Part shown: positions 42,725 to 52,292 of the stretch, one piece after another | How the letters are laid out: each line of letters opens with the position of its first letter | How positions within the stretch are numbered: position 1 is the first letter of the stretch | From: Streptomyces subrutilus | GTDB taxonomy: Bacteria > Actinomycetota > Actinomycetes > Streptomycetales > Streptomycetaceae | Assembly: GCF_008704535.1 (NCBI RefSeq) | Contig: NZ_CP023701.1 | Coordinates: 5,808,001 to 5,872,000 of the forward strand | Direction: 5' to 3' | DNA length: 64,000 bases | Position numbers and translations under genes: made by a program | Notes under the pieces: generated by a model | Told to the model about the DNA's origin: nothing | Database searches by the model: none | What the model saw: the letters and a program-made list of their open reading frames with translations, nothing else

Positions 42725-43879
42725 TCAGCCCGCCAGCAGCAGCCACCCCAGGGCGACCAGCGCCAGCAGCAGCACCGCGACCCCGGCGGCCAGCAGCAGT
42801 CCGGCCCGGCCCTCGCGCGGCGCGTCCGACGACGGCCGGTCCTCCCGCGCCGGGTCCCGCACCCCCTGCGCCCGCGCGCCCTCCGCGCCCCCGTCGTCGC
42901 CGTCCTCCCGCGCGGGCCCGTGCGCCGCGCCGCCCCCGCCGCCCGGCGGCTCCTGCCCGGGCCGCGCCGCCGGGGCCGGGCCGCCGGGCTCCGACACCGG
43001 CCCGCCCGAGGCCCGTACGGCCCCGCCCGCGCCCACCAGCCGCAGCATCCGGGCCGCCTCCGCGGGCCCCGTCCGCTCGGCCGGGTCCCGACGCAACAGC
43101 CCCTCCAGCACCGGCTCCAGCGGCCCCGCCCGGCGCGGTGCGGGCACCCGGGCGCCCGCGTCGGCCCGGGGCGCTTCCGACGGCGCCGCCCGCGGCGGGG
43201 CCCCCTCGACGGCCGCGTACAGCAGGGCCCCCAGCGACCACAGGTCCGAGGCGGGCCCCGGCTCCCCGCCCGCCACCTGCTCGGGGGCGAGGAAGGCGGA
43301 GCCCGGGGGGTCGGCGATGCCGAAGTCGCCCAGCAGCACCCGGCCGTCGTTGGCGATCAGTACGTTCGAGGGCCGCACGTCCCGGTGCAGCACGCCCGAC
43401 TCGTGCGCCGAGCGCAGCGCCGCCAGCACCTGTTCCCCGAGGTGCGCGGCCCGCTGCGGCGGCATCGGCCCTTCGGCCTCCAGCACCTCGGCCAGCGACA
43501 GCCCCCGCACCAGCTCCATCACGATCCACGGCCGCCCGGCCTCCGAGGCCACGTCGTACACGGTGACCACCCCGCGGTGCGAGATCCGGGCCGCCGCCCA
43601 CGCCTCGCGCTCCAGCCGCCGGTGCGTCCGCAGCAGTTCCGCCGGGTCCGCGCCGGCCGGAGCCCGCACCTCCCTGACGGCCACGTCGCGGGCCAGCACC
43701 TCGTCCCGCGCCCGCCACACGACACCCGTCCCGCCCCGGCCCACCGGCTCCAGCAGCCGGTAGCGGCCCGCCAGCACCCGGCCGGCGCGCCCGGGGCCGC
43801 CCGCGTCCCCGCCGCCCGCGCCCCGCGCGTTCCCGCCCGTGGTCCCGTCCGCGGTCCCGTCCGTGTTGTTCCCGTCCAC
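42725..43879 (-). CDS. Ser/Thr protein kinase-like membrane protein with altered catalytic lysines
   Basis: 384 aa from GTG at 43879. PknB-like kinase domain about 25-265: glycine loop VGRGGTGVV, then VAVREV where the ATP-binding Lys of VAVK is Arg (codon AGG), catalytic loop HRDVRPSNVL where the usual Lys is Arg, intact DFG in LGDFGIADP and APE in FLAPEQVAGG. The C-terminus is a Pro/Gly/acidic juxtamembrane stretch and a single helix (LLLAAGVAVLLLALVALGWLLLAG) ending the protein, so there is no external sensor domain. The changes at two invariant lysines make activity doubtful; it may be a pseudokinase or use Arg. Confidence 0.8.
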   Translation of the reverse strand: MDGNNTDGTADGTTGGNARGAGGGDAGGPGRAGRVLAGRYRLLEPVGRGGTGVVWRARDEVLARDVAVREVRAPAGADPAELLRTHRRLEREAWAAARISHRGVVTVYDVASEAGRPWIVMELVRGLSLAEVLEAEGPMPPQRAAHLGEQVLAALRSAHESGVLHRDVRPSNVLIANDGRVLLGDFGIADPPGSAFLAPEQVAGGEPGPASDLWSLGALLYAAVEGAPPRAAPSEAPRADAGARVPAPRRAGPLEPVLEGLLRRDPAERTGPAEAARMLRLVGAGGAVRASGGPVSEPGGPAPAARPGQEPPGGGGGAAHGPAREDGDDGGAEGARAQGVRDPAREDRPSSDAPREGRAGLLLAAGVAVLLLALVALGWLLLAG

Positions 43880-44174
43880 GCGCCCCCCATGTGTACGTCG
43901 ATGCGTCACAGCGTGATCACTCCAAGTTAGCGCAGTGTGCGCGAAGTGGCTCCCGTCGTGACGCGACCGACCGTCCGGCCTGCGGCGCAACGTGCGGAAA
44001 GGCCCGGGAATCCCGTCCGCCCTGTGCGGAGAGTGAGGGTCGACTCCGCTGAGTAATCGTCAACTCCCCGTCGCCACAGGGGTAATTCACACCACCGGGA
44101 TACCCGAGCGCGACGCGGGGACGATAGGGTTAACCTGCCCGGGCCGGGTGCCCTCGTACGGGTGGGGAGAGATC
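43880..44174. other. Divergent promoter region, kinase and small basic protein genes
   Basis: A 295-nt region with no gene. It contains the imperfect repeat GGGTCGACTCCGC / AATCGTCAACTCC (about 44036-44069) and a locally AT-richer part near 44090-44135 that includes GGGTTAACC. No promoter could be assigned with confidence. Confidence 0.35.
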
Positions 44175-44444
44175 ATGGAACAGATAGCAATGCGCAGCAG
44201 GCCGCCTCGCGTGCCTGCCATCACCTGCGGCGGCAACGCGACCAGTTCGCGCCTCGACCGCCATCTCGCCGTGCTGGGCGGCCCCGCCGTCCCGCACCGG
44301 GAGACGGCCGAGGCGACCCTGCTGATGCGCGAGCTCACCTCCCGCGACCACACGCACCGCCTGCGGAGCCGGAGCGCGCGCGTCTCGCTCTTCGCGCCGC
44401 TGCGCCGCCTGCGTCGCACGCTCTTCGGCAGCCGCCGCTCGTAA
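44175..44444 (+). CDS. Small basic protein of unknown function
   Basis: 89 aa (MEQIAMRSRPPRVPAITCGG...), ATG with GGGGAGA five nt upstream. It is rich in Arg, with a middle segment GGNATSSRLDRHLAVLGGPAV and a strongly basic C-terminus ending LRRTLFGSRRS. No signal peptide or membrane helix. I do not recognise a family. Codon use and ribosome binding site look genuine. The basic tail could bind nucleic acid or membrane, which is speculation. Confidence 0.55.
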   Translation: MEQIAMRSRPPRVPAITCGGNATSSRLDRHLAVLGGPAVPHRETAEATLLMRELTSRDHTHRLRSRSARVSLFAPLRRLRRTLFGSRRS

Positions 44445-44494
44445 CCGTCCCCCGTACCGCAGCCGTTCGCCCCAGGGCTCCCGGCTTCCCGGCC

Positions 44495-45754
44495 CTACGC
44501 GACCACCCCGTCCCGACGCAGTTCGGCGATCTGCCCGTCCGTCATCCCCAGGGCGCGCAGCAGAGGACCGGTGTGCTCGCCGAGCGCGGGCACCGCACCC
44601 ATGTGCGGTGCCGCGCCGCCCGGCAGCCCGATCGGCGGCAGCAGTGCCCGCAGCGGGCCGACCGGTGACCCCACCTCGCGCCACCGGTCCCGGGCCGCAA
44701 GTTGCGGATGCCCGGCCAGTTGCGCCACCGAGTTCAGCCGTGCGCAGGCGATGCCCGCCGCCTCCAGCCGCCCGACGGCCTCCTCCGCGTCCAGCCCGCC
44801 CAGCGCCCCGGCCACCACGGCGTCGGTCTCCGCGCGGTGCGCGGTCCGGGCCGCGTTGGTCGCGTACGCCGGATCGTCCGCCAACTCAGGCCTGAGCAGC
44901 ACCTGTTCGGCGAGCCTGCGCCACTCGCGGTCGTTCTGCACCGACACCAGTACCCGGTCCCCGTCCGCCGTCGGGTAGGCGTCGTACGGCGCGATCACCG
45001 CGTGCGCCAGCCCGGTACGGCCGGGCGGCCGGCCGTCGTGCAGGGTGTGGTGCAGCGGATGGCCCATCCACTCGGCGAGCGCGTCCAGCATGGACACCTC
45101 CACCCGGCCCCCGCGCCCGGTCGTCCCGCGCCGCAGCAGCGCGGCCAGCACCCCCGAGAACGCGTACATGGCCGCCGCGATGTCGGCGGCCGGGATACCG
45201 GCCTTGACGGGCTGTCGCGCCGTCCCGGTGACCGAGACCAGGCCGGCCTCGCACTGCACGAGCATGTCGTAGGCCCGCTTGTGGGCGTACGGGCCGTCCG
45301 GGCCGTAGCCCGAGACGTCCACGGCGACCAGCCGCGGGTAGCGCGCGCACAGCGCGGCCGAGTCCAGCCCCAGCCGGGCCGCGGCCCCGTGCGCCAGGTT
45401 CTGCACGAAGACGTCCGCGCCGGCCAGCAGCCCGTGCAGCGCGGCCAGGCCGCGCGGGTCCTTCAGGTCGAGCGCGATGGACTCCTTGCCGCGGTTGGCC
45501 CACACGAAGTGCGAGGCGAGTCCGTGCGCGGCGGTGTCGTAGGCCCGCGCGAAGTCGCCGCCGTCGGGCCGCTCGACCTTGATGACCCGCGCACCGAGAT
45601 CGGCCAGCTGACGGGTGGCGAAGGGGGCCGAGACGGCCTGTTCGACGGCGACGACGGTGATTCCGGCGAGGGGCGGCGGCTCGGGCAGCGGCGCGTCCGG
45701 CCGCTGCGGCGGGTGCTGCGACAGGGGCGCGGGCGCGGTGTTCTCGGTGTCCAT
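44495..45754 (-). CDS. CaiB/BaiF family (class III) CoA-transferase
   Basis: 419 aa from ATG. VAVEQAVSAPFATRQLADLGARVIKVE near the N-terminus and WANRGKESIALDLKDPRG are the CoA-binding blocks. The nucleophile Asp is in KRAYDMLVQCEAG (about residue 165), followed by VSVTG and GGRVEVSMLDALAEWMGHPL. Length and blocks match class III CoA-transferases, which move CoA between carboxylic acids through an enzyme-linked anhydride. The acids are unknown. No acyl-CoA dehydrogenase is adjacent. It is 51 nt downstream of the ABC permease stop, in the same direction. Confidence 0.87.
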   Translation of the reverse strand: MDTENTAPAPLSQHPPQRPDAPLPEPPPLAGITVVAVEQAVSAPFATRQLADLGARVIKVERPDGGDFARAYDTAAHGLASHFVWANRGKESIALDLKDPRGLAALHGLLAGADVFVQNLAHGAAARLGLDSAALCARYPRLVAVDVSGYGPDGPYAHKRAYDMLVQCEAGLVSVTGTARQPVKAGIPAADIAAAMYAFSGVLAALLRRGTTGRGGRVEVSMLDALAEWMGHPLHHTLHDGRPPGRTGLAHAVIAPYDAYPTADGDRVLVSVQNDREWRRLAEQVLLRPELADDPAYATNAARTAHRAETDAVVAGALGGLDAEEAVGRLEAAGIACARLNSVAQLAGHPQLAARDRWREVGSPVGPLRALLPPIGLPGGAAPHMGAVPALGEHTGPLLRALGMTDGQIAELRRDGVVA

Positions 45755-45805
45755 GGCCCCGATCCCTATCCCGTCCGGACCCGCCCTGTCACCCCCCCCG
45801 GAAGG

Positions 45806-46605
45806 TCAGCCCCCCGTGCCGCGCGCGAACCGCCGGGTCGCCAGCGGCACGAAGACCAGCAGCAGCAGCGCCGACCACAGCAGCGCCCCGGCCACCGGAT
45901 GCGCGGTCGGCCAGGCGGCCCCCGGCGCGGCCCCCGCCCCGGCCCCGCCGACCGGGTTCCCGCACAGCTCGCGCACGGCGGTGGCCACCGCGCTGATCGG
46001 GTTCCACTCGGCGACCGTGCGCAGCCATCCGGGCAGCCCCTCGGTCGGCAGGTACGCGCTGGAGAGCATCGGCAGCAGGAACGTGACCCCGCCGAGCCGT
46101 CCCGCCGCCTCCTCGCTCCCGCTCAGCAGCCCGAGGTACGTCCCCACCCACGCGGTGGCGAACCGGAAGAGCAGCAGCACGCCCAGGGCCCCGAGGGCGC
46201 CGGCCGGCCCCGTCTCGATCCGCCAGCCCATGGCCAGCCCCACCAGCATCAGCGGAACCAGCGCCGCGCCGGTGGTCACCAGGTCGGCCCCGGTCTGCCC
46301 GAGCGGTACGGCGGCGCGGCTCATCGGCAGTGTCCGGAAGCGGTCGGTCACCCCGCGGTGGGCGTCCTGCGCGGCCGTGAACAGGCTGGCCATCAGGCCG
46401 TTGGCGGCGGTCGCGGCCAGCAGCCCGGGCACCAGGAACGCCCGGTAGCCGGAGCCCGGCATGGCGAGGGCGCTGCCGAAGACGTAGCCGAAGAAGAGCA
46501 GCATGGTGACCGGCATGGTCTGGGTCAGGACGAGCAGTGCCGGGGCGTGCCGGGCCTTCTGGAGCTGCCGGGTCAGGACCGCTCCGCCCTCGTACAGCAG
46601 GGTGC

Positions 46606-46609
<4 letters not shown>
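45806..46609 (-). CDS. ABC-2 type transporter permease (DrrB-like)
   Basis: 267 aa, start ATG overlapping the stop of the ATPase gene (ATGA). Six membrane helices with the DrrB pattern: LFFGYVFGSALAMPGSGYRAFLVPGLLA early, DRFRTLPMSR in the coupling loop, and FLLPMLSSAYLPTEGLPGWLRTVAEWNPIS near helix 5. It forms a daunorubicin-resistance-type exporter with the upstream ATPase. The cargo is unknown. Confidence 0.88.
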
Positions 46610-47598
<989 letters not shown>

Positions 47599-47619
47599 GT
47601 GCCGCACCCTACCCCACTG

Positions 47620-47632
47620 CGTACGCCGTACG
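47620..47632. promoter_or_regulatory. Operator of the ABC/TetR region, site 2
   Basis: Perfect palindrome CGTACG-C-CGTACG in the 73-nt divergent region, 22 nt upstream of the ATPase start; centre 44 bp from site 1. Likely bound by the adjacent TetR protein. Confidence 0.6.
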
Positions 47633-47671
47633 TAACTAAGATGGCGGAGAGAAGACGAGGTGATCCGAGCC

Positions 47672-48421
47672 ATGACGACCGGCGGGCGACCCGCTGAACC
47701 CGAAGTGATCTGGGCCCGCCCGCAGCGGGCCGGCCGCGGACCCAGGCCCGCGCACAGCCGCGACTCCATCGCCGCCGAGGCGGTGCGGATCGCCGACGAG
47801 GAGGGGATCGAGGCGGTCTCCATGCGGCGGGTGGCCGCGGGGATCGGCGCCGGGACGATGTCCCTGTACAACTACGTGCCGCGCAAGGACGACCTGTACG
47901 AGCTGATGGTCGACGCGGTCAGCGGCGAGTACGCGCTGACCCCGCCGACCGGCGACTGGCGCGCGGACCTGCTGGCCCTGGCCCGCCGGACACGGGAGCT
48001 GATGCACCGCCACCCGTGGCTGCCGCGGCTCCTGAGCCCCGTGTACGGCTTCGGCCCCAACGCCCTGCGCTACCTGGAGCACAGCCTGGACTGCCTGGGA
48101 CCGCTGGAGGCGCCGGCCGGGGAGAAGCTGGAGCTCGTCGCCGCGATCAACGGCACGGTGGCGACCTTCGTGGCCAGCGAGCTGGCCCTGGCCGAGAGGG
48201 TCCGGTCGCTGCCCTGGAGCGAGGCCGCGGAACAGGGCGTGCGGGCGGCCTGGATCGGCTCCCGGCTGGCCACGGGGAAGTACCCGCGGCTGGCGGCGGC
48301 CCTCGCGGCCGGATCGGGGGACGGCGAACCGGGCGCGGAGTCCGGGATCCCGCACGGTCCCGACCTCACGGCGCACTTCGACCGCACGGTCGGCCGCCTG
48401 CTGACGGCCTGGGAGCCGTAG
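47672..48421 (+). CDS. TetR-family regulator with TetR_C-type ligand domain
   Basis: 249 aa from ATG at 47672; a GTG at 47660 is an alternative. The HTH is VSMRRVAAGIGAGTMSLYNYVPRKDDLYELM (about 50-80). The N-terminus has an extra 30 residues rich in Arg/Pro. The C-terminal domain (LARRTRELMHRHPWLPRLLS, SELALAERVRSL) is of the TetR_C type that binds hydrophobic drugs. It is transcribed divergently from the DrrAB-like exporter, so it probably represses it and is released by the exported compound. Confidence 0.85.
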   Translation: MTTGGRPAEPEVIWARPQRAGRGPRPAHSRDSIAAEAVRIADEEGIEAVSMRRVAAGIGAGTMSLYNYVPRKDDLYELMVDAVSGEYALTPPTGDWRADLLALARRTRELMHRHPWLPRLLSPVYGFGPNALRYLEHSLDCLGPLEAPAGEKLELVAAINGTVATFVASELALAERVRSLPWSEAAEQGVRAAWIGSRLATGKYPRLAAALAAGSGDGEPGAESGIPHGPDLTAHFDRTVGRLLTAWEP

Positions 48422-48431
48422 TTCGGCGCGG

Positions 48432-49589
48432 CTACAGCAGGGCGAACTGGCCGCCCGGGCCCTCCTCCCGGTGGTCCAGCACCGAAGCGGGGCGCCGGGC
48501 CCGGCGCGGCGGCGGCAGCACGCCGGCCGCGCGCAGCTCGGCCGCCGCCAGAGCGGGACCCGGCTCGAACGCGGCCCGCTCCGGAGCCAGGGCGGCCAGC
48601 AGCGCCAGCGTCGTGACGAGCCCGAGCAGCTCCGAGGTCCAGGCCTGCGGCCACTCGGCGGGCCCCAGCGCCTCCAGCCCGTCGGCCGCCGGGTCGCGGT
48701 GCGCGGTCCGGGCGGCGAACCACGACTCCAGCACCCGCACGCCGCGGGCCTCGTACGCCCAGGCCCCGGCCGGGACGGGGGAGAGCGTGCCGCTGCCCAG
48801 GCCCAGCACCTCGTCCCCGGCGTCGTACGCGAGCCCCTGCGGCCAGCCCGCGACCGCGGAGCGGACGTACGGGCGCCGGCCGCCGGGCAGCCGGGGCGGT
48901 TCGCCGCCGCGCGCCCCGCGCAACTGCACGGCCAGCAGCCGGTGGCCCAGCTCCAGCCCGGCCCGCCAGCGCTCCGGGTCGGCGGCGAGCGGCACCTCGT
49001 ACCCGCGCGGGCCGGGCCGGCCGGCGGCGAGGATCCAGCACAGCACGTCCTCGGTGCTGGCCCAGCCGCCGTAGCGCGCGCCCAGCAGGGGCAGCAGCCC
49101 GGGGGCGAGGTTCGGCTCGGCGCCGCCGGGGCGCCGGTGCAGCGGGCGGACCCGGCCCAGCCGCCCGGCCGGCAGGTGGGCGGTGACCAGCAGCTCCGGG
49201 GTTTCGACCGCGAACAGCTGCTGTCCGTCGAGCACCCGCCAGAGCTCCGGGCGGGCCGAGTCGATCAGCCGCTGGTCGGGCAGCAGCCACTGCTCGTCGA
49301 AGGGGGCGCGCAGCACTCGTACGGGCTCGGGGCACGGGCCGGGTGCGTCGGCGAAGCGGGCCGTGGCCGCCGAGCGCTGGCCCGGCAGCGCCGCCGCCCC
49401 GGCGGACGGCGTACGGCTGCGGCTCGGCCGGAACAGCCGCTCGCGTTCGGCCCCTTCGGCGTCGGCCAGCGCGGCCCAGCGGCTGCGCAGGGTCCCCGGG
49501 TCGGGGGAGGCCACCCAGTCCCGGCCGAGGCGCAGGCCGCCCACGGCCCACGGCATCAGATCGTCCAGCAGCGGTGCGTCGTCGCTCAC
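48432..49589 (-). CDS. Stand-alone Type ISP restriction-modification specificity-like protein
   Basis: 385 aa from ATG. It resembles the C-terminal target-recognition region of Type ISP (LlaBIII-like) enzymes: PWAVGGLRLGRDWVASPDP, FDEQWLLPDQRLIDSARPELW, VTAHLPAGRLGRVRPLHR, PNLAPGLLPLLGARYG, EDVLCWILAA, and ADPERWRAGLELGHRLLAVQL. There is no helicase, nuclease or N6-adenine methylase motif and no such gene beside it, so it cannot restrict or modify alone. It may be a relic, an adaptor or a DNA-binding protein with a new job. Convergent with the TetR gene, with a 10-nt gap. Confidence 0.7.
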   Translation of the reverse strand: MSDDAPLLDDLMPWAVGGLRLGRDWVASPDPGTLRSRWAALADAEGAERERLFRPSRSRTPSAGAAALPGQRSAATARFADAPGPCPEPVRVLRAPFDEQWLLPDQRLIDSARPELWRVLDGQQLFAVETPELLVTAHLPAGRLGRVRPLHRRPGGAEPNLAPGLLPLLGARYGGWASTEDVLCWILAAGRPGPRGYEVPLAADPERWRAGLELGHRLLAVQLRGARGGEPPRLPGGRRPYVRSAVAGWPQGLAYDAGDEVLGLGSGTLSPVPAGAWAYEARGVRVLESWFAARTAHRDPAADGLEALGPAEWPQAWTSELLGLVTTLALLAALAPERAAFEPGPALAAAELRAAGVLPPPRRARRPASVLDHREEGPGGQFALL

Positions 49590-49692
49590 GCCGCCGATGG
49601 TAGCGACGGCGCCCGGCGGCCGGGCCGCGTCCAGGCCGAAGGGCTACGCTCCTTGTGTACGCATTCGTACCGTATGCAGCGAGGAGACGTCG

Positions 49693-49854
49693 ATGAGTCA
49701 GTACGACGAATACTCCACTCCGTCGCAGGCCGAGGGGGAGCGCCTGGACGAGGACATGAGCGAGGCGCAGCGCAGGGAGCGGCACCCCCAGACCACGCGC
49801 ACCACGCCGTCGCAGGCGGAGGGCGAGCGCACCCCGGAGGACGACGAGCGGTAG
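49693..49854 (+). CDS. 53-aa acidic protein with duplicated TPSQAEGER motif
   Basis: MSQYDEYSTPSQAEGERLDE... to TPEDDER. ATG preceded by GAGGAGA. The nine-residue block TPSQAEGER occurs twice (residues 9-17 and 38-46). The peptide is hydrophilic and acidic, with no signal or membrane segment, and is probably disordered. Upstream lies a plausible promoter (TTGTGT ... TACCGT region, 49655-49675). Family unknown to me; the internal duplication and good ribosome binding site argue for a real gene. Confidence 0.6.
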   Translation: MSQYDEYSTPSQAEGERLDEDMSEAQRRERHPQTTRTTPSQAEGERTPEDDER

Positions 49855-49904
49855 CCCGCGACGGCGGCGGTGGCCGGTGGCGCGCGCCGCCGTCCGTGCG
49901 CGGT

Positions 49905-49980
49905 CGACCGTCAGGGCGCGTCGGCCGTCCGGACGCGCCGACCGTCAGGGCGCGTGGGCCGTCAGTGTGCGTCGACCGTC
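49905..49980. repeat. 34-bp tandem repeat at the 3' end of the GntR gene
   Basis: CGACCGTCAGGGCGCGT starts at 49905 and 49939, and a third copy (CGACCGTCA) starts at 49973 inside the last codons of the GntR gene, giving an exact 34-bp period. It looks like duplication of the gene's 3' end. Confidence 0.75.
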
Positions 49981-50711
49981 ACGGTGAACGAGAAGCGGTC
50001 GCCGCGGTAGCGGATCCGGGCCACGTCGACCACCCGGCCGTCCTCGTCGTAGGTCACGCCCGTGTAGTGCAGGATCGGGCTCAGCAGCGGCACCTTGAGC
50101 AGCTCGGCCGTCTCCGGATCGGCGAGCCGGGCCTCGACCGTGTCCGTGATCCGGCTGATGCGCACGCCCGCGACGTCCCGCAGCACCTTGGTCATCGGCC
50201 AGCGTTCGAGGTCGGCGGCCTCCACCGACGCCGCGAACCTCGGCAGCACCGCGTTCTCCGCCCAGTTGGTCGGCTCGCCGCTCTCGCGGTCGTGGCGCAG
50301 CCGCCGGAAGGTGACCACCTCGGGCGTGTCCGGGAAGTGGGCCAGCAGCTCCCCGGACACGGCCGTGCGGCCGTGCCCGAGGACCGTCGTGCGGTCGCCC
50401 GACTGCTGGGCCACGATCGCGTCGACCGAGCCCAGCAGGCGCACCGGGGCGCCGCGCCGCGCGCCCGGCTCGATGAAGGTGCCGCGCCGCCGGTGCCGGC
50501 TGATCAGGCCCTCCCCCTCCAGCTCCTTGAGGGCCTGCCGCATGGTCAGCACGCTCACCCCGTAGTGCCCGGCGAGCTGCTCCTCGGTGGGCAGGCGCAG
50601 CGAGGCGTCGGGGGTGCGCCCGAGTATCGAGGCGCGCAGCGACTGTGACACCTGGTACCAGAGCGGGAGCTTCCGGTTCAGTACCAGGGAGTCCGGGGCG
50701 AAGGCGGTCAC
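49962..50711 (-). CDS. GntR-family regulator with UTRA domain
   Basis: 249 aa from GTG. HTH at residues about 15-75 (LPLWYQVSQSLRASILG, RLPTEEQLAGHYGVSVLTMRQALKELEGEGLISRHRRRGTFIE), then a UTRA ligand domain (VVTFRRLRHDRESGEPTNWAENAVLPRF; C-terminal IRYRGDRFSFTVTVDAH), the HutC/FarR subfamily. It lies 64 nt downstream of hmgA in the same direction, so it probably controls homogentisate breakdown and is itself in that operon. The ligand is likely a tyrosine-pathway intermediate, by inference. Confidence 0.86.
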   Translation of the reverse strand: MTAFAPDSLVLNRKLPLWYQVSQSLRASILGRTPDASLRLPTEEQLAGHYGVSVLTMRQALKELEGEGLISRHRRRGTFIEPGARRGAPVRLLGSVDAIVAQQSGDRTTVLGHGRTAVSGELLAHFPDTPEVVTFRRLRHDRESGEPTNWAENAVLPRFAASVEAADLERWPMTKVLRDVAGVRISRITDTVEARLADPETAELLKVPLLSPILHYTGVTYDEDGRVVDVARIRYRGDRFSFTVTVDAH

Positions 50712-50775
50712 GGGTGTTTCTCCGTACGGCTGGACAGGGGCGGTGCGGCGGTGCGGCGAGCGTACGCAGTGCGGG

Positions 50776-52113
50776 TCAGGCGCGGAAGTGGCGCTGCAGA
50801 CCCTGCCACACGTCGTCGTAACCGCGCTGGAGGTGTGCGGCGCCGGCCGCCTGGGCGGTCGCGGTGATCGGCCAGCGCGTCTCGAACATGAAGGCCAGCC
50901 CGTCGTCGATCTTCTGCGGCTTCAGTTCGGCCGCGCTCGCCCGGTCGAAGGTCTCCCGGTCGGGGCCGTGCGCGGACATCATGTTGTGCAGCGAGCCGCC
51001 GCCGGGGACGAAGCCCTCGGCCTTGGCGTCGTAGGCCCCCTCGATCAGGCCCATGTACTCGCTCATCACGTTGCGGTGGAAGTAGGGCGGGCGGAAGGTG
51101 TCCTCCCCGACCAGCCAGCGCGGGGCGAAGACCACGAAGTCCACGCCGGCCAGGCCCGGGGTGTCGGAGGGCGAGGTCAGGACGGTGAAGATGGACGGGT
51201 CGGGGTGGTCGTGGCTGATCGAGCCGAGCACGTTGAACCGGCGCAGGTCGTACACGTACGGGACGTGGGTGCCGTGCCAGGCGACCACGTCGAGGGGGGA
51301 GTGCCCGTAGGCCGCCGACCAGAGGTTGCCGCAGAACTTGTTGACGACCTCGGTGGGCCGGTCGAGCAGGTCGGGGTCCTCGAAGGCGGCCACGGGGGCC
51401 CGGAAGTCGCGCGCGGCGGCCAGGCCGTTGGCACCGATCGGGCCGAGGTCCGGGAGCTCGAAGGGGCGGCCGTAGTTCTCGCAGACGTACCCGCGGGCGT
51501 CCGCGTCGAGGAGCTCGACGCGCAGGCGCACCCCGCGCGGGACGAGGGCCACCTCGCCGGGGCGCACGGCGAGCAGGCCGAACTCGGTGCGCAGCAGCAG
51601 TCCGCCGCGCTCGGGGACGATCAGCAGTTCGCCGTCCGAGTCGCTGAACACCCGGTCGGTCATGGGGGCGTTGGCGGCGTAGAGGTGGATGGCCATGCCG
51701 GTGCGCTGGGCGGCGTCCCCGTTGCCGCCGAGGGTCCACAGGCCGGCCAGGAAGTCGGTGCCGGGAGCCGGGTCGGGCAGGGGGTTCCAGCGCAGCCGGT
51801 TCGGGTCGGCGGGGGCCTCGGTGAAGGGGCCGGTGCGCAGGGCGCCGTTGTCGACGCGGGTGAAGCGGGGGTGCGCGGCCGAGGGGCGGACGCGGTAGAG
51901 CCAGGAACGGCGGTTGCCGCGGCGCGGCTCGGTGAAGGCGGACCCGCTGAGCTGCTCGGCGTAGAGGCCCAGCGGGGCGCGCTGGGGCGAGTTCCGGCCG
52001 AGCGGCAGGGCCCCGGGAACGGCTTCCGAGCTGTGCTCGTTGCCGAACCCGCCGAGGTACTCCAGGGCCTCCGCCGTCTTCCTGGCCCGCTCGCTGCCGG
52101 ACTGCTCGGTCAT
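50776..52113 (-). CDS. hmgA: Homogentisate 1,2-dioxygenase
   Basis: 445 aa from ATG with two purine-rich ribosome binding stretches upstream. Full family length, starting with EYLGGFGNEHSSEAVPGALP. The iron-binding end is visible: PPYFHRNVMSEYMGLIEG supplies a His and Glu, and NMMSAHGPD another His. It opens the ring of homogentisate to maleylacetoacetate in tyrosine/phenylalanine breakdown, with Fe(II) and oxygen. Fumarylacetoacetase and isomerase genes are not in the window. A 28-bp palindrome sits upstream of the start, and a GntR gene follows. Confidence 0.95.
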   Translation of the reverse strand: MTEQSGSERARKTAEALEYLGGFGNEHSSEAVPGALPLGRNSPQRAPLGLYAEQLSGSAFTEPRRGNRRSWLYRVRPSAAHPRFTRVDNGALRTGPFTEAPADPNRLRWNPLPDPAPGTDFLAGLWTLGGNGDAAQRTGMAIHLYAANAPMTDRVFSDSDGELLIVPERGGLLLRTEFGLLAVRPGEVALVPRGVRLRVELLDADARGYVCENYGRPFELPDLGPIGANGLAAARDFRAPVAAFEDPDLLDRPTEVVNKFCGNLWSAAYGHSPLDVVAWHGTHVPYVYDLRRFNVLGSISHDHPDPSIFTVLTSPSDTPGLAGVDFVVFAPRWLVGEDTFRPPYFHRNVMSEYMGLIEGAYDAKAEGFVPGGGSLHNMMSAHGPDRETFDRASAAELKPQKIDDGLAFMFETRWPITATAQAAGAAHLQRGYDDVWQGLQRHFRA

Positions 52114-52135
52114 GTGCCGCTCCCGCTCCTTCGAA

Positions 52136-52163
52136 GGAATCCTATGGGTGACCTTAGGATTCC
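52136..52163. promoter_or_regulatory. Operator-like inverted repeat upstream of hmgA
   Basis: GGAATCCTA and TAGGATTCC, exact complements, are separated by 10 nt and lie 23 nt upstream of the hmgA start, where they would overlap the promoter or leader. The adjacent UTRA-type GntR is the natural candidate binder. Confidence 0.65.
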
Positions 52164-52292
52164 GGACCCCGTGCGTCAACGGCGGCTCCCGGCCACGCGC
52201 CGGGCCGGGGAGGCGCGGATCGCGGCACGGGCGGACGCGGATTCCCGCACGGGGGGATCCGAAAAGGTGAACATTGCTCTACTCTCACGCGC

